Assembly: GCF_001999985.1 (NCBI RefSeq)
Contig: NZ_CP019645.1
Coordinates: 124,001-188,000 of the forward strand
Source of the DNA: Helicobacter bilis
GTDB taxonomy: Bacteria; Campylobacterota; Campylobacteria; Campylobacterales; Helicobacteraceae
Length of the DNA: 64,000 nucleotides
Direction: 5' to 3'
The notes beneath the pieces were generated by a model, which made no database searches, was not told the DNA's origin, and saw only the letters and a program-made list of their open reading frames with translations. A program made the position numbers and the translations under genes. Positions within the stretch are counted from its first letter, which is position 1, and every line of letters starts with the position of its first letter. This document shows positions 47,093 through 56,470 of this stretch, one piece after another.

Positions 47093-47596
47093 ATGCTATT
47101 TTATAGAATCTTTTTTATATTTTTTGCCATATATGTGAGTGGTTGCGGCTATAAACCCATGTCATATTATGCAAATAAAGCCTTAGGTGAGAAAGTCTAT
47201 GTAGAACTCATTGTCAATCTAGAGAATCCAGAAGAATCTGTAAAGATTAAAGACTTAGTAAATGAGGCGATTGTTTCGCGTTTTCATTCAAGGATAGCGA
47301 ATAAGAGCGAGGCAGATTCTATCCTTAAGGTTAATGTAGAAAATATACAAGATACAATCATTGGCACAAATACACAAGGCATTGCGACTTTTTATCGCGT
47401 GTTTCTCAATATTTCCTTTAGCTTTAATCATAATGGAAAAGCATTTAACTTTGCAAATCAAGGTTATTATGACTATGCTGCCTCACTTGGTAGCCCAACA
47501 ATCACCTATAACAATAGATCAAATGCAATCATTGAAGCAGCAAGGCAAAGTCTTGATAGATTCATATCTCAAATTGGTTATAGTGCATCCTTTTAA
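47093..47596 (+). CDS. lptE: LptE-like lipopolysaccharide assembly lipoprotein
   Basis: 167 residues. Lipoprotein signal with lipobox VSGCGYKP (Cys near 18). The mature domain has the pattern YVELIVNLENPEESVKIKDLVNEAI...DSILKVNVENI...YRVFLNISFSF typical of LptE, the lipoprotein plug of LptD that guides lipopolysaccharide into the outer membrane. AGGTAAATTC precedes the ATG. No other lpt gene is adjacent. Confidence 0.75.
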   Translation: MLFYRIFFIFFAIYVSGCGYKPMSYYANKALGEKVYVELIVNLENPEESVKIKDLVNEAIVSRFHSRIANKSEADSILKVNVENIQDTIIGTNTQGIATFYRVFLNISFSFNHNGKAFNFANQGYYDYAASLGSPTITYNNRSNAIIEAARQSLDRFISQIGYSASF

Positions 47597-47793
47597 TTTC
47601 TCTGTATTGGAATCCAAAGTTTAAACATAATCTTAAAAAGGATAGAATTATTGAGTGTGAATTGTATATGCGATGATTGCTTAAGCCTTTAAGATTCTAC
47701 ATAACATTAATGTATAATAACAATTTTTGTTTTATTGTGATAAAAAGTGTGTCATGCAAAGACGACTATGTAAAAATTACAAAAAGGGTAGTT

Positions 47794-48921
47794 ATGAAAA
47801 AAAACAAGCAGAATCTATGTAGTCTTATATCTCAAGTGCGATCAAAAGTTATGCTTTTTGGCATTATTATATGCAGTAGCTTTTTTGTATTTACACAGCT
47901 TGTTTATGGCTTTGAAGACATAGGGGCAAAGATAGAAGCCATCGCCAAAAAGGCACATTCAGCGGGATTAAAGCCTGTGAGTGAGGGTGCTGAATTAGCT
48001 ACATTGCAAAAAGGTATGTTTGATAAAAAGTCAGATTTTAGCTTTTCAGAGGCACAACTTGAGTTAGGTAAGATTCTCTACTTTGATCCGCGTTTAAGTA
48101 ATGATGGTATGCGCTCATGCAACACCTGCCATAATATCGCTATGCAAGGCACAAGCACACTTGATAAAAGTCAAAATAACCCCCATCATTTAAATGTCCC
48201 GACAATTTATAACATGCTTTTTAATGATGCTGCCTACTACAAAGGACAAATAAAAAGACATGATAAACTAGATACAAACACAAGTAAATTTTTATCAAAA
48301 AATATTACTGCTAGGGCGACTTTACATGCACTAAAGGCAGATAATGAAATGAAAGGCAATATGCAAAAAATCATTCAAGGTATCACCAACTCAAAAGAGT
48401 ATATGCGATATTTCATAAGGGCGTATGGCACGAAAGTAAAGGTTGATGAGAATCTTATCGCACAGACTTTGGCTGGTTTTATTATGAGTTTAAATGTAGT
48501 TACTCGCTTTGATGATTTTTTGAATGGGAATCTAAAAGCCCTTAGCATTAGTGAAGCTGAAGGGCTTGATATGTTTATTGAAAAGGGCTGTGTAACATGT
48601 CATAATGGCGTAAATCTTGGTGGGACAATGCAGCCTTTTGAAGTTATAGGTAAATATAAATTCAGTGATTTAGGGAAGTTTGGCACAGATTCTAATAAAA
48701 TGCTGAAAGTCCCAACACTGCGTAATATCACTGCAACTGCACCATATTTTCATAATGGTGGATTTAGTAACCTTGATGATGCGATTAAAGAAATGGGGAG
48801 AATACAAATAGGCATTAATCTCTCGAATAAAGACATAGCAAAAATTATTGAGTTTTTAGAATCTTTAAGTGGTGAGATACGAACTATAACAATACCAACT
48901 TTGCCTAGAGCAAGTTTTTAA
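47794..48921 (+). CDS. Di-heme cytochrome c peroxidase
   Basis: About 375 residues from the ATG at 47794, preceded by AAAAAGGGTAGTT; a 39-codon upstream extension has no supporting site. Signal sequence or anchor at 20-45 (VMLFGIIICSSFFVFTQLVYG). Two heme c motifs, SCNTCHN and GCVTCHN, and a C-terminal KVPTLRNITATAPYFHNGG block of the MauG/CCP family. Reduces H2O2 to water in the periplasm using electrons from cytochrome c. Stands alone. Confidence 0.92.
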   Translation: MKKNKQNLCSLISQVRSKVMLFGIIICSSFFVFTQLVYGFEDIGAKIEAIAKKAHSAGLKPVSEGAELATLQKGMFDKKSDFSFSEAQLELGKILYFDPRLSNDGMRSCNTCHNIAMQGTSTLDKSQNNPHHLNVPTIYNMLFNDAAYYKGQIKRHDKLDTNTSKFLSKNITARATLHALKADNEMKGNMQKIIQGITNSKEYMRYFIRAYGTKVKVDENLIAQTLAGFIMSLNVVTRFDDFLNGNLKALSISEAEGLDMFIEKGCVTCHNGVNLGGTMQPFEVIGKYKFSDLGKFGTDSNKMLKVPTLRNITATAPYFHNGGFSNLDDAIKEMGRIQIGINLSNKDIAKIIEFLESLSGEIRTITIPTLPRASF

Positions 48922-49066
48922 TGGAACGAGTTTCTAAGACAATTTTAAAAAGTTATTTATAGAATCTAAAAAGCTAAATAAAGCCTGATAGAAGCTTTAT
49001 AATTTATTGCCAACAATCTATTTCATAGAATCTTTTTATTCTAGATTCCAAACAGAAGGGTATCAA

Positions 49067-50248
49067 ATGCGATATATTTTAATTAAACTTCCAAATTGGC
49101 TTGGCGATACAATGATGCTAACACCGACCATTGCTTGTATAAGGCGATTTTTCCCACAAGCAAAAATCATTCTCGTTGGTAATGCTTTGAGTGTGAGTTT
49201 ATTTAACACGAATAAAACTTTTATAAAAATCTTTACTGATAAAAGTAAGCAAAAAAAAGGCATTATAAATCGCATTAGAGAGACAACTAAACTTGCAGGA
49301 GAGGTTAATAGCTATTTGCATGAAAATAATATAACACTTGATTGTGCGATAACTACGCAAAATAACTTTTTTTCAGCTTTTTTACTCTCAAAAATAGCGG
49401 TTAAAAAACGCATTGGCTATGGTGATAAAAATGCTTTTGGTATGCGTAAATTTCTCTTAACTCATATAGTCAAATATACAAGCGGTCGTCCGCCACTTTG
49501 CACACATCAGGTGTTAAGCTATATTCATTTATTGCTGCCGATTTTACCGCATAGTTTTTTTAAAGATTGCAAGTTAGATTCTAAAAGCGTGCATTACAAT
49601 CCGCTTGCAAGTCGTGTGCAAAATATGCTTTATAATGAAGCAAAAGATTTACAACTCTACCTTCCTTTTACAGAGAAAAAGTCGAAAAAAAAGATTATTG
49701 CCATTAGCACAAGTGCGAGTTATGGAGATTCTAAAATGTGGCTTATTTCACATTTCATAGAAGTGATTGTAGATTTCATACACAAAGGCTATAATGTTAG
49801 AATCTATGGGGCTAAAGATGATATAGAGAGAAACGCACAGATAGAAAAAAGTGTGAAAGAAGCCTTGAAAGAAAGCGATTATGAAAGATTAGAGAATCTA
49901 AGCGGGAAAACTAGCATGCAAGAACTCATTCAATCTTTAAGTGAATGCAGACTTTATATCGGCAATGACAGCGGGACGACACATATTGCTAGAGCGCTAA
50001 ATTTACCTAGCATTATTATCTTTGGTCCTATGCCCTTTTCTTGGTGTAGTCCTTGGAGTGTTTTAGAAACTGAAAAAAGGGGAGAATACTACATTACAGA
50101 AAATACGATTTCTATACAAAAAGATCTTTCATGTGTGCCTTGCAAACAAAAGACCTGCCCCCTAAAACACCATAATTGCATGAGACTAATCACACCGCAA
50201 GAGGTGCTAGACCTTGGATATAAGTTGCTGGAACTAGAATTCTATTAA
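49067..50248 (+). CDS. waaF: ADP-heptose:LPS heptosyltransferase II
   Basis: About 393 residues from the ATG at 49067, with AGAAGGG upstream; the longer TTG start is unlikely. GT9 family: LIKLPNWLGDTMMLTPTI, AITTQNNFFSAFLLSKIAVKKRIGYG, GNDSGTTHIARALNLPSIIIFGP and the C-terminal SCVPCKQKTCPLKHHNCM cysteines. Adds the second heptose to the lipopolysaccharide inner core. It is the last chromosomal gene before the plasmid-like element. Confidence 0.92.
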   Translation: MRYILIKLPNWLGDTMMLTPTIACIRRFFPQAKIILVGNALSVSLFNTNKTFIKIFTDKSKQKKGIINRIRETTKLAGEVNSYLHENNITLDCAITTQNNFFSAFLLSKIAVKKRIGYGDKNAFGMRKFLLTHIVKYTSGRPPLCTHQVLSYIHLLLPILPHSFFKDCKLDSKSVHYNPLASRVQNMLYNEAKDLQLYLPFTEKKSKKKIIAISTSASYGDSKMWLISHFIEVIVDFIHKGYNVRIYGAKDDIERNAQIEKSVKEALKESDYERLENLSGKTSMQELIQSLSECRLYIGNDSGTTHIARALNLPSIIIFGPMPFSWCSPWSVLETEKRGEYYITENTISIQKDLSCVPCKQKTCPLKHHNCMRLITPQEVLDLGYKLLELEFY

Positions 50249-50300
50249 CTCTCTTAAAACATAGCAATTTAGGCGTTTATAGTATCGTAAAAAAGTGAAA

Positions 50301-50330
50301 ATTGACACACTTGTGCGACACATTGACACA
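50301..50330 (+). repeat. ATTGACACA direct repeats before the winged-helix gene
   Basis: ATTGACACA at 50301-50309 and 50322-50330, 21 bp apart, immediately upstream of the first gene of the element (50359). Two helical turns apart, so possible binding sites of the replication or regulator protein. Not proven. Confidence 0.4.
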
Positions 50331-50358
50331 TAAACTGCTAATTTTAGGAGTTTAAAAT

Positions 50359-51087
50359 ATGAAGTCTAACTACTTTATAGACAAAAGTTTATTAAAATCA
50401 TTAAGCGTAGGTATAAAAGAGGCAATAGTTTTAGATTTTTTCTACTACTACAATAATCGTAATTGTAAAAGTTATCGTATAAGTATTACAAAGATAGCAG
50501 AACACTTAAACATAGCTCGGGGACATCTCTACAAAATCTTAGGGAAGTTAGTAAAAAGAGAATTAATTGTTAAGTCTTGCAAAGAGTATATGGTAACCCA
50601 AAACTATATAAGTGTAAGAAGAAAAAGTTTTAAAGAAGCACATAGCAACTCTCAAACTTCAAGTGATATTGTACCAAATTATGTTAATAAATATAGCAAA
50701 ACAAAGCAAAAAAATATTGCAAATTTCACAGATACAGAAATGTATTCAAATGAATCAAAAGTGTATCCAAAAGAGTCAGTTTCTATACTATATAGAGATA
50801 CAAATATACAAAACTCTAGCATATTAAATGCTAGAGTAGATATAAAAACAAATGCAAAATCAAAAATTAAAAATATTTTTGATTTGATTTGTTTGTTTAG
50901 GGGGGAGGGAGAGAAAAGTAATAGCCTTAAATCCTTTGTGATACCGCAGAAATTTATTGCAGACATCATTCAAACTTGCGATAAAGAGATTAAGAGAGCA
51001 AATAGTATCAATTTCTCTAGCTTGAAAAAGATACTTAGTGATGATGAGTATGAATTGTTTATGAATTATGTAAAAAAGACTATATAA
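50359..51087 (+). CDS. Winged-helix DNA-binding protein, possible replication initiator
   Basis: 242 residues. The N-terminal ~75 residues contain a helix-turn-helix (SITKIAEHLNIARGHLYKILGKLVKRELI); the middle is Asn/Ser-rich; the C-terminus is charged and helical. Upstream ATTGACACA repeats and GGAGTTTAAAAT ribosome site. Position at the left edge of the element and domain type suggest a replication or regulatory protein, but no Rep family is recognised with confidence. Confidence 0.6.
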   Translation: MKSNYFIDKSLLKSLSVGIKEAIVLDFFYYYNNRNCKSYRISITKIAEHLNIARGHLYKILGKLVKRELIVKSCKEYMVTQNYISVRRKSFKEAHSNSQTSSDIVPNYVNKYSKTKQKNIANFTDTEMYSNESKVYPKESVSILYRDTNIQNSSILNARVDIKTNAKSKIKNIFDLICLFRGEGEKSNSLKSFVIPQKFIADIIQTCDKEIKRANSINFSSLKKILSDDEYELFMNYVKKTI

Positions 51088-51177
51088 AGTTATTCTGCTT
51101 TTTATATAGTCTATAATTACACTTACAAAACACTTTTTAAACATTCCAAAATATCAAATATAAAGGTAATCATAAAA

Positions 51178-51792
51178 ATGAGTAGAAAAATAAGCATACC
51201 ATATAAAGACATCATTCCAAAGTATCAAACAGGGTATTATTCAATATCAAAACTAGCTAAAGAATATAACATTTCAAAAAGCACATTATGCAAGTATATT
51301 AAACAAAATAATATAAGAATTAACGAACAGGCACAACATGCTACAAATGCCCTAAATAGCGGCTTTTCAACACTTGAAAAAATAATTAACGAACGAGGTT
51401 TGCAAATTAACGAACACTTGCAAAATATACAAAATAAAGGCTTAATTGATACACAAAATAACGATTTGATAGAATGTAAAAATATTAATACTTTAATAGT
51501 AAGTGAAGTTATAAACATAGTCAAACAAAAAAACCCTTATTTTGCGTATATATTCCAAGATTTAAGCAATAAGATTTTACATATATGTAATGATTTACTA
51601 GATAATGGAATCACAAATACAAAAGATTTAAAAAATATCACAAGTGCTATAAAAGACATTAACGACACATTGCAAGTTATTCCAAAACCCCCAGCATTCG
51701 CACAACAGATAAACATTAACAAAGACAATAATAACATTAACAATAATAAAGAGTTTGTTAAACATATTGAAGTAGAGATTGTAAGCAAATGA
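51178..51792 (+). CDS. HTH protein, terminase small subunit-like
   Basis: 204 residues. N-terminal homeodomain-like HTH (YQTGYYSISKLAKEYNISKS TLCKYIKQN region, about 17-45), central helices, Asn-rich tail with NINKDNNNINNN. Ordered like phage terminase small subunits, where a DNA-binding head precedes a helical body, but no terminase large subunit is in the window, so this is only suggestive. Weak ribosome site (AAAGGTAATC). Confidence 0.5.
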   Translation: MSRKISIPYKDIIPKYQTGYYSISKLAKEYNISKSTLCKYIKQNNIRINEQAQHATNALNSGFSTLEKIINERGLQINEHLQNIQNKGLIDTQNNDLIECKNINTLIVSEVINIVKQKNPYFAYIFQDLSNKILHICNDLLDNGITNTKDLKNITSAIKDINDTLQVIPKPPAFAQQININKDNNNINNNKEFVKHIEVEIVSK

Positions 51793-52431
51793 AAACTAGA
51801 ATATATAAAGCTTTAAAGCCTTGTTTATATTGCTTTATAAGCCTTTGCATGTATATTAATGCCTTGCTTAGTTAGCATTGTTTGCATACTAAGAGCCGAG
51901 CATAAAAGCAATAAATACATTTAAGCCTTAGCATGTGTTAAGCATTAATATTGCATACTAGCATATACATTACATGCATAATAACATTAATGCTTATGCG
52001 TGTTTTCACAAATACAAATAAAGCTTTTGCAAAATACAAAGTATAAAAAACACTTGATACAAAATCATTTTTAAAGCGTTACAAATTAATTAATACTTTG
52101 ATACAAATTAAAATTACATAAGCAAATAATGCTTTAATTTTTGCATTCTTTACTTAATGGATTTTATAAGCTTTTATTGTGTAGTTTTATATGCCTTTTA
52201 AGCACATAAAACATACTTTAATATGTAGTAATGTTTTGTGTATCCTTTTTTAGAATACATTCAAAAATACACATAAGATATAAACAAAAAAACATCATGT
52301 TGAAGTAAAAAAAAGGAATTATAACATATAAGCATATTATAAAACACAAACACATAAAACCCTTTATATAAGGCTTTTATGTGTTTGTGTGTTTTTTAGT
52401 TAGTGATTAAGTGTTTTTTTTGAGTTGCTAA
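51793..52431. other. AT-rich non-coding region, possible replication origin
   Basis: A 640-bp gene-free stretch. It has many short repeats around GCATA/TTAATGC (51850-52000), CTTGATACAAA-like repeats at 52051 and 52098, and a perfect 16-bp inverted repeat at 52344-52390. No tRNA or open frame. Position before the DnaB-like gene and its A/T richness fit an origin of a plasmid or phage, but a DnaA box was not found. Confidence 0.45.
52344..52397 (+). terminator. Strong hairpin with 16-bp arms and T6
   Basis: ACACAAACACATAAAA (52344-52359) and its perfect reverse complement TTTTATGTGTTTGTGT (52375-52390) with a 15-nt loop, then GTTTTTT. It can terminate transcription or form a cruciform in an origin. 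It stands 42 bp before the DnaB-like gene. Confidence 0.6.
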
Positions 52432-53637
52432 GTGAATATAAAAAATCAATCCTTTACGCCAGAGATGATTTGCATGGAAGCAAAAAAGGATATGCCACAC
52501 ATAACACTTGATGATATTGCATTAATCATGGCAGAATCACCTATTGCAAATATTGATGAGTATGTGATAAAAATTGTAGAAAACAATAAAACATTAACAA
52601 CGCTTAACTTTCTATCAAATCTTAGAAATGAAATATTGCAAAATGATTCAAGCACAATCAATTCTATACTCTTTAATTCCATAAAATCAATAGAACAAAT
52701 CAATGATAGCATGGGAACAAACGAGCATATTAAAAGCTTTGCTGAATGGGAAAACTATCTCAAAGAACATGATACAAACAATGTGAGATACCAAATAGGG
52801 CTAAATTGTATCGATAATGCTTTAAAAGGCGGTATAAAGCTTAATCAGTTAATATTAATAGCAGGGGACGCTGAAAGTGGAAAAACAAGCTTAGGATTAC
52901 AAATATTACATAATCTTAGCAAAAATCATAAAACTTGCTATTTTAGCCTTGAATTTAGTGCTAAAAGCTACATAGAAAGAAGCAATAAGATAGATAAAAT
53001 CTTATTAAAAGAAAATCAAATAACACAAGATACATATAATGCAATGCGGATAAATAGATTCTTAGATACAGACACTAGAGAACTAAATAGACTAGAATTA
53101 GCCATAGCAAATCTAGCAAAGCAGGGTGTAAAGTTTTTCTTAATAGATTCACAAATGTGTATAGAAGTGCATGATGAAAAGTATGAAGTAGAAAAGCAAA
53201 ATAAGAAATTTCAAGTATTGCATAAATTAGTCCAAAAGTATGAGATTGCAATATTTTTGATAGTCCAATACTCAAAAGCTAATAAATCATCGCCTTATGG
53301 AAGTGTTATAGGGCAATATGTGCCATCAATAATACTATCCATTGAAAAGAACGAGAAAGATGATGATTTTGAATACATAATCAACATTAAAAAGAATAAG
53401 CAAGAGGGAGTATTAGGAAAAAACAATGTAGAGTTTAATAGAAACACTCTCATGTTTGAAACGCCATTACACGACACAAGCAAGAATAGTAGTAGTGATA
53501 TGAATAGATATTTTAAACAATCACACTCATATCCGCAAGGAAAAATTAAAGGAGAGCAAGAAATTAAAATGAGACCACAAGAAACAGAGCCACAGATACA
53601 AGTAGAAAAAGTTAATTTAGAGGGATTATTAGTTTAG
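52432..53637 (+). CDS. DnaB-like replicative helicase / RecA-fold ATPase
   Basis: 401 residues, starting at GTG. RecA-like core: GDAESGKTSLGLQILHNL (Walker A), CYFSLEFSAKSYIERSNKI, FLIDSQMCIE (Walker B), IFLIVQYSKANKSSPYGS, ILSIEKNEKDDDFEYII. Matches the C-terminal helicase domain of DnaB but lacks the DnaB N-terminal domain; it has its own ~110-residue N-terminus. Such proteins serve plasmid and phage replication. Start may also be an internal ATG. Confidence 0.75.
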   Translation: MNIKNQSFTPEMICMEAKKDMPHITLDDIALIMAESPIANIDEYVIKIVENNKTLTTLNFLSNLRNEILQNDSSTINSILFNSIKSIEQINDSMGTNEHIKSFAEWENYLKEHDTNNVRYQIGLNCIDNALKGGIKLNQLILIAGDAESGKTSLGLQILHNLSKNHKTCYFSLEFSAKSYIERSNKIDKILLKENQITQDTYNAMRINRFLDTDTRELNRLELAIANLAKQGVKFFLIDSQMCIEVHDEKYEVEKQNKKFQVLHKLVQKYEIAIFLIVQYSKANKSSPYGSVIGQYVPSIILSIEKNEKDDDFEYIINIKKNKQEGVLGKNNVEFNRNTLMFETPLHDTSKNSSSDMNRYFKQSHSYPQGKIKGEQEIKMRPQETEPQIQVEKVNLEGLLV

Positions 53638-53649
53638 AAAGGACACAAT

Positions 53650-53844
53650 ATGACAAACACAATAGAAAACACAAAAGAAATTCCATACAAAAGCTATCAA
53701 ATAACAGGCACTAATGTGATTATAAAAGCAAAAGTGGATTTTAGTAATAATGAAGTAAAAATACTCACAGAAAACAACATATTAAAGACATATACAATCT
53801 ATCAATTTTTTATACAGATGAATGCAAGAGAAATTAACACATAA
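53650..53844 (+). CDS. Hypothetical small protein (64 aa)
   Basis: 64 residues starting MTNTIENTKEIPYKSYQITG, beta-rich. AGAAAGGACACAAT precedes the ATG and it starts 12 bp after the DnaB-like gene, so it is co-transcribed. Not recognised. Confidence 0.6.
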   Translation: MTNTIENTKEIPYKSYQITGTNVIIKAKVDFSNNEVKILTENNILKTYTIYQFFIQMNAREINT

Positions 53845-54024
53845 GCATATAGCAATGAGAGACATAAAAATAAGAGGAAATAATATAGATAAAATCAAAA
53901 TTGACTTTAAGCAAATAAAATCAGCGACATTATAGCGAGATTAAAAAATAAAGTCAAGTTTTTTTAGCCTTTTGTTTCTCTTTAGATTCTAAGGGTTATT
54001 TGAAATATTAATGTTAAAATAGGT

Positions 54025-54030
54025 TATAAT
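54025..54030 (+). promoter_or_regulatory. Possible -10 box
   Basis: TATAAT 32 bp before the small membrane protein at 54063, with TTGAAA 19 bp upstream of it. A plausible promoter for the small-gene cluster. Confidence 0.4.
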
Positions 54031-54062
54031 GCTTTTAGCTTTTTTTGCTAAGGTTTGGCAGT

Positions 54063-54293
54063 ATGAAAGAATATTATAAGGTATCAGCGGAAACATACAG
54101 GGCAGTAGCCTTATTTTTTGCAAGTATAGACGCAGGTTTGAGCGTTTTTATATATAATGATAGCAATTATAAAATATTGCCTTTATTTGCTTTATTTGTT
54201 TGTGTGTTTGCTACAATCCTTTTTATTATCCTTTATTATGATAATATGGAAAAATTGAAGCAAGAATTTAAATTACAGGAGCATAAAACATGA
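54063..54293 (+). CDS. Small two-helix membrane protein (76 aa)
   Basis: Starts MKEYYKVSAETYRAVALFF at 54063, with AAGG nine bases upstream; an earlier TTG is less likely. Two hydrophobic helices (about 11-32 and 38-58), then a charged tail. Overlaps the next start (ATGA). Not recognised; typical of mobile-element membrane proteins. Confidence 0.6.
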   Translation: MKEYYKVSAETYRAVALFFASIDAGLSVFIYNDSNYKILPLFALFVCVFATILFIILYYDNMEKLKQEFKLQEHKT

Positions 54294-54415
54294 ATATAAA
54301 CGAAATTGCAGTAACTTTAAATTTTATTTGTATGTGTATGATTTTATGTTATGTTATATACAGAGAATTTAAAGCAAGAAAAGATATTAAAGAGAGCGAA
54401 CAAAAGCAAAAATAA
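54290..54415 (+). CDS. Small single-helix membrane protein (41 aa)
   Basis: Starts MNINEIAVTLNFICMCMILC; one membrane helix (about 7-25), then a Lys/Glu-rich tail. Its ATG overlaps the stop of the preceding gene by four bases, and AAATTACAGGAGCATAAAAC gives a GGAG site. It is short but the overlap supports it. The overlap and paired topology resemble small lysis-type gene pairs, a guess only. Confidence 0.55.
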   Translation: MNINEIAVTLNFICMCMILCYVIYREFKARKDIKESEQKQK

Positions 54416-54475
54416 CCACACTTTAACCCCTTAATACTTCAATAACCTTTTAATTTTACTTGAAAGGTTAAAACA

Positions 54476-54682
54476 ATGTTAGGCTATAATGATTTTTACA
54501 CTTTAGAAAACCTTGTTAATGTGCTATTAAGAGATAAGCACGAGCAAGAAATACAAGAAAACGAAACCGCACTGCTTGAAACAAAGCTGGAGAACATGGG
54601 CGAATCGGAGCTAAAAGAAGCTTTAAAAAATGGCTTTTTTGAGTTTATAAAAGCGGAGCTAACAACAAGGGGGCTAATATGA
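54476..54682 (+). CDS. Hypothetical small protein (68 aa)
   Basis: 68 residues, Glu/Leu-rich and helical (ALLETKLENMGESELKEALK). GAAAGGTTAAAACA precedes the ATG, and its stop overlaps the next start (ATGA), so they are coupled. Not recognised. Confidence 0.6.
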   Translation: MLGYNDFYTLENLVNVLLRDKHEQEIQENETALLETKLENMGESELKEALKNGFFEFIKAELTTRGLI

Positions 54683-55113
54683 AAAAAGAAATCAGCGATT
54701 ATACCTTTGACAGATTTTTAACAAAAATTTGCCCCTTTGGATATGGCGACATTTACAAGGCATTGGAGATATTAAGCGGAATCTACCGCGAGAGCGAGAC
54801 CGCCGACAAATTAGCGGATTTATTCCATAAAAGCCTAGAAAGTGAAATTTTTACAGATTATGAAAAAGTAGATATTTGCTACCTAGCTATTAATCACACT
54901 TTAGAAAAGGCACAAGGCATACTAAATAGACTCGGCTATAATATAGACCTAAACGAGCTTTTAAACCCTTATTATGACAGCATGGCAAGTTTTTTTAATT
55001 GCGAATCGGATTCTACATTAGCGGACGCCTTAGAAATAGCAGTTGATTATAGCAACATGGAGCTACTACAAGCAATCATAAAAGGCGAAATTAGGCTAAG
55101 AAAGAAAGCATAA
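54679..55113 (+). CDS. Hypothetical soluble protein (144 aa)
   Basis: 144 residues, helical, starting MKKEISDYTFDRFLTKICPFG. Translationally coupled to the 68-residue protein upstream by a 4-bp overlap. Codon use is slightly less AT-rich than in neighbours. Not recognised. Confidence 0.6.
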   Translation: MKKEISDYTFDRFLTKICPFGYGDIYKALEILSGIYRESETADKLADLFHKSLESEIFTDYEKVDICYLAINHTLEKAQGILNRLGYNIDLNELLNPYYDSMASFFNCESDSTLADALEIAVDYSNMELLQAIIKGEIRLRKKA

Positions 55114-55125
55114 GGGGGGGGCAAT

Positions 55126-55464
55126 ATGAAAATATCAAAATTTTATGCGACAAGGCAGACAAACAGGACAACAGGTGCAACATATTATAACGCTATTTCA
55201 TCACACAAAAGGAACATAACGGGCTTAAAATCCGCCTTATGTGTGTTTTTATGCCAAAGCAGTTTTAAAGGCGAGTTAGTAGAGTTTGGGACAATAGAAG
55301 CAAATAAAATTAGCTTTATATCAAACCACAAAAGCTTTAAAAAGCATAATGACATACAAGCCTTGCTAAAACATGTAAAAGAACAAGAGCCTATGACATG
55401 CTATTTTGAAAAGTGCATAAATGCTAAACATTGCATATTGTTAGACAACAAGAAAGGGGCGTAA
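55126..55464 (+). CDS. Hypothetical protein (112 aa)
   Basis: 112 residues with basic N-terminus (MKISKFYATRQTNRTTGAT) and CYFEKCINAKHCILLD at the C-terminus, three Cys that might bind metal. A strong GGGGGGG-rich site (AAGGGGGGGG) lies 6 bp before the ATG. Two bp separate it from the next gene. Not recognised. Confidence 0.6.
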   Translation: MKISKFYATRQTNRTTGATYYNAISSHKRNITGLKSALCVFLCQSSFKGELVEFGTIEANKISFISNHKSFKKHNDIQALLKHVKEQEPMTCYFEKCINAKHCILLDNKKGA

Positions 55465-55465
55465 C

Positions 55466-55768
55466 ATGCTACAACAACACATCAAAACACTAGAGAGAGC
55501 AAAGGGCGGAGTCTTGCGAGTTATTGACAGCTTACAAGAGCCTATAACAGAATTTTACGAAGTTACACTACTTCAACAAGAACAGGGGGTATTATATACG
55601 CTTGTTAGTGTAGGAAGCGTGGAAACAGCAACCAAGAATCTAACCGAAGCCGAGCAAACCGCTTTAATCTTAATGCGTGAAACAGGGCTAAAACATGCGA
55701 TTATTAAGAACGCCAACGAGAAGCACCGAGTCGGACTCGACCATAAACAAGGGCTTGTTAAGTGGTAA
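55466..55768 (+). CDS. Hypothetical protein (100 aa), shares C-terminal module with gene at 57908
   Basis: 100 residues. The C-terminus ALILMRETGLKHAIIKNANE resembles the C-terminus of the protein at 57908 (ALIMARKMLNERGYTHAIVS, then NVNE), suggesting paralogous modules. AAAGGGGCGTAAC lies before the ATG. Function unknown. Confidence 0.6.
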   Translation: MLQQHIKTLERAKGGVLRVIDSLQEPITEFYEVTLLQQEQGVLYTLVSVGSVETATKNLTEAEQTALILMRETGLKHAIIKNANEKHRVGLDHKQGLVKW

Positions 55769-55811
55769 GCCCACGCTAAAAAATCGGCGGAAAAGAATTA
55801 TTTGTTATAGT

Positions 55812-55849
55812 TGCCTTGCTGCGCAAGGCAGAGATTAAAAAGTTTTTTT
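55812..55849 (+). terminator. Hairpin with T7
   Basis: TGCCTTGC (55812-55819) pairs perfectly with GCAAGGCA (55823-55830) over a 3-nt loop; T7 follows at 55843-55849, 12 nt after the stem. A likely but imperfect rho-independent terminator of the small-gene cluster. Confidence 0.5.
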
Positions 55850-55920
55850 AATTATTATTAAAGTGTTAAATTAATAGTAATTAAAAAATAAATAAATGTT
55901 TAAAAAGGAAAGGATAAAAA

Positions 55921-56460
55921 ATGTTACTAAGTGAAGTTTTAAAAGATGATGATTTAAGATTAAATGCAGAAGCGTTGGAAACAATAGCGGATAATTATCC
56001 CATTCTATTGAGTTTGCAAAGATTGGATTGTGAAGTAGAAATACAAAACAGAAAAGAGTATTCACATTATGGCACAGAGCAAGAAAGGGCAGAAATAATA
56101 CAAGAACTAGAAAAGAAAAAAGAGAGTCAAGAGCTAGATTTTGATTTTCTAAAAGATGAGCTAGAGACTTTGCAATATCACATAAGTAGCACAGGGCATG
56201 CGTTATGTTGGTATGCAACAGCGGAAAAATTCTATGATGAAAACGAAAAAGAGATAAGCGAATATTTTGATAATCTTTGCAGTGAATGCGATACAAGCGG
56301 AACAGATTTTATACAAATGAGCGTTACAGAGACTCTAAACTCACCAGACATAGCAAAAAATAGAATCATTGAAGGATATTTACAAAGCCTAGCAAGTGAA
56401 TTAATGGATTATGAAATAAGCGAAAGCGATTTAGAATCACAAGATAGCAAAACAGAATAA
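55921..56460 (+). CDS. Hypothetical acidic protein (179 aa)
   Basis: 179 residues, acidic, helical, with GKEYSHYGTEQERAE-type segment and HISSTGHALCWYATAEKFYDE. GGAAAGGATAAAAA precedes the ATG. First of another group of close-spaced small genes. Not recognised. Confidence 0.6.
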   Translation: MLLSEVLKDDDLRLNAEALETIADNYPILLSLQRLDCEVEIQNRKEYSHYGTEQERAEIIQELEKKKESQELDFDFLKDELETLQYHISSTGHALCWYATAEKFYDENEKEISEYFDNLCSECDTSGTDFIQMSVTETLNSPDIAKNRIIEGYLQSLASELMDYEISESDLESQDSKTE

Positions 56461-56470
56461 AGGGGGGAGA

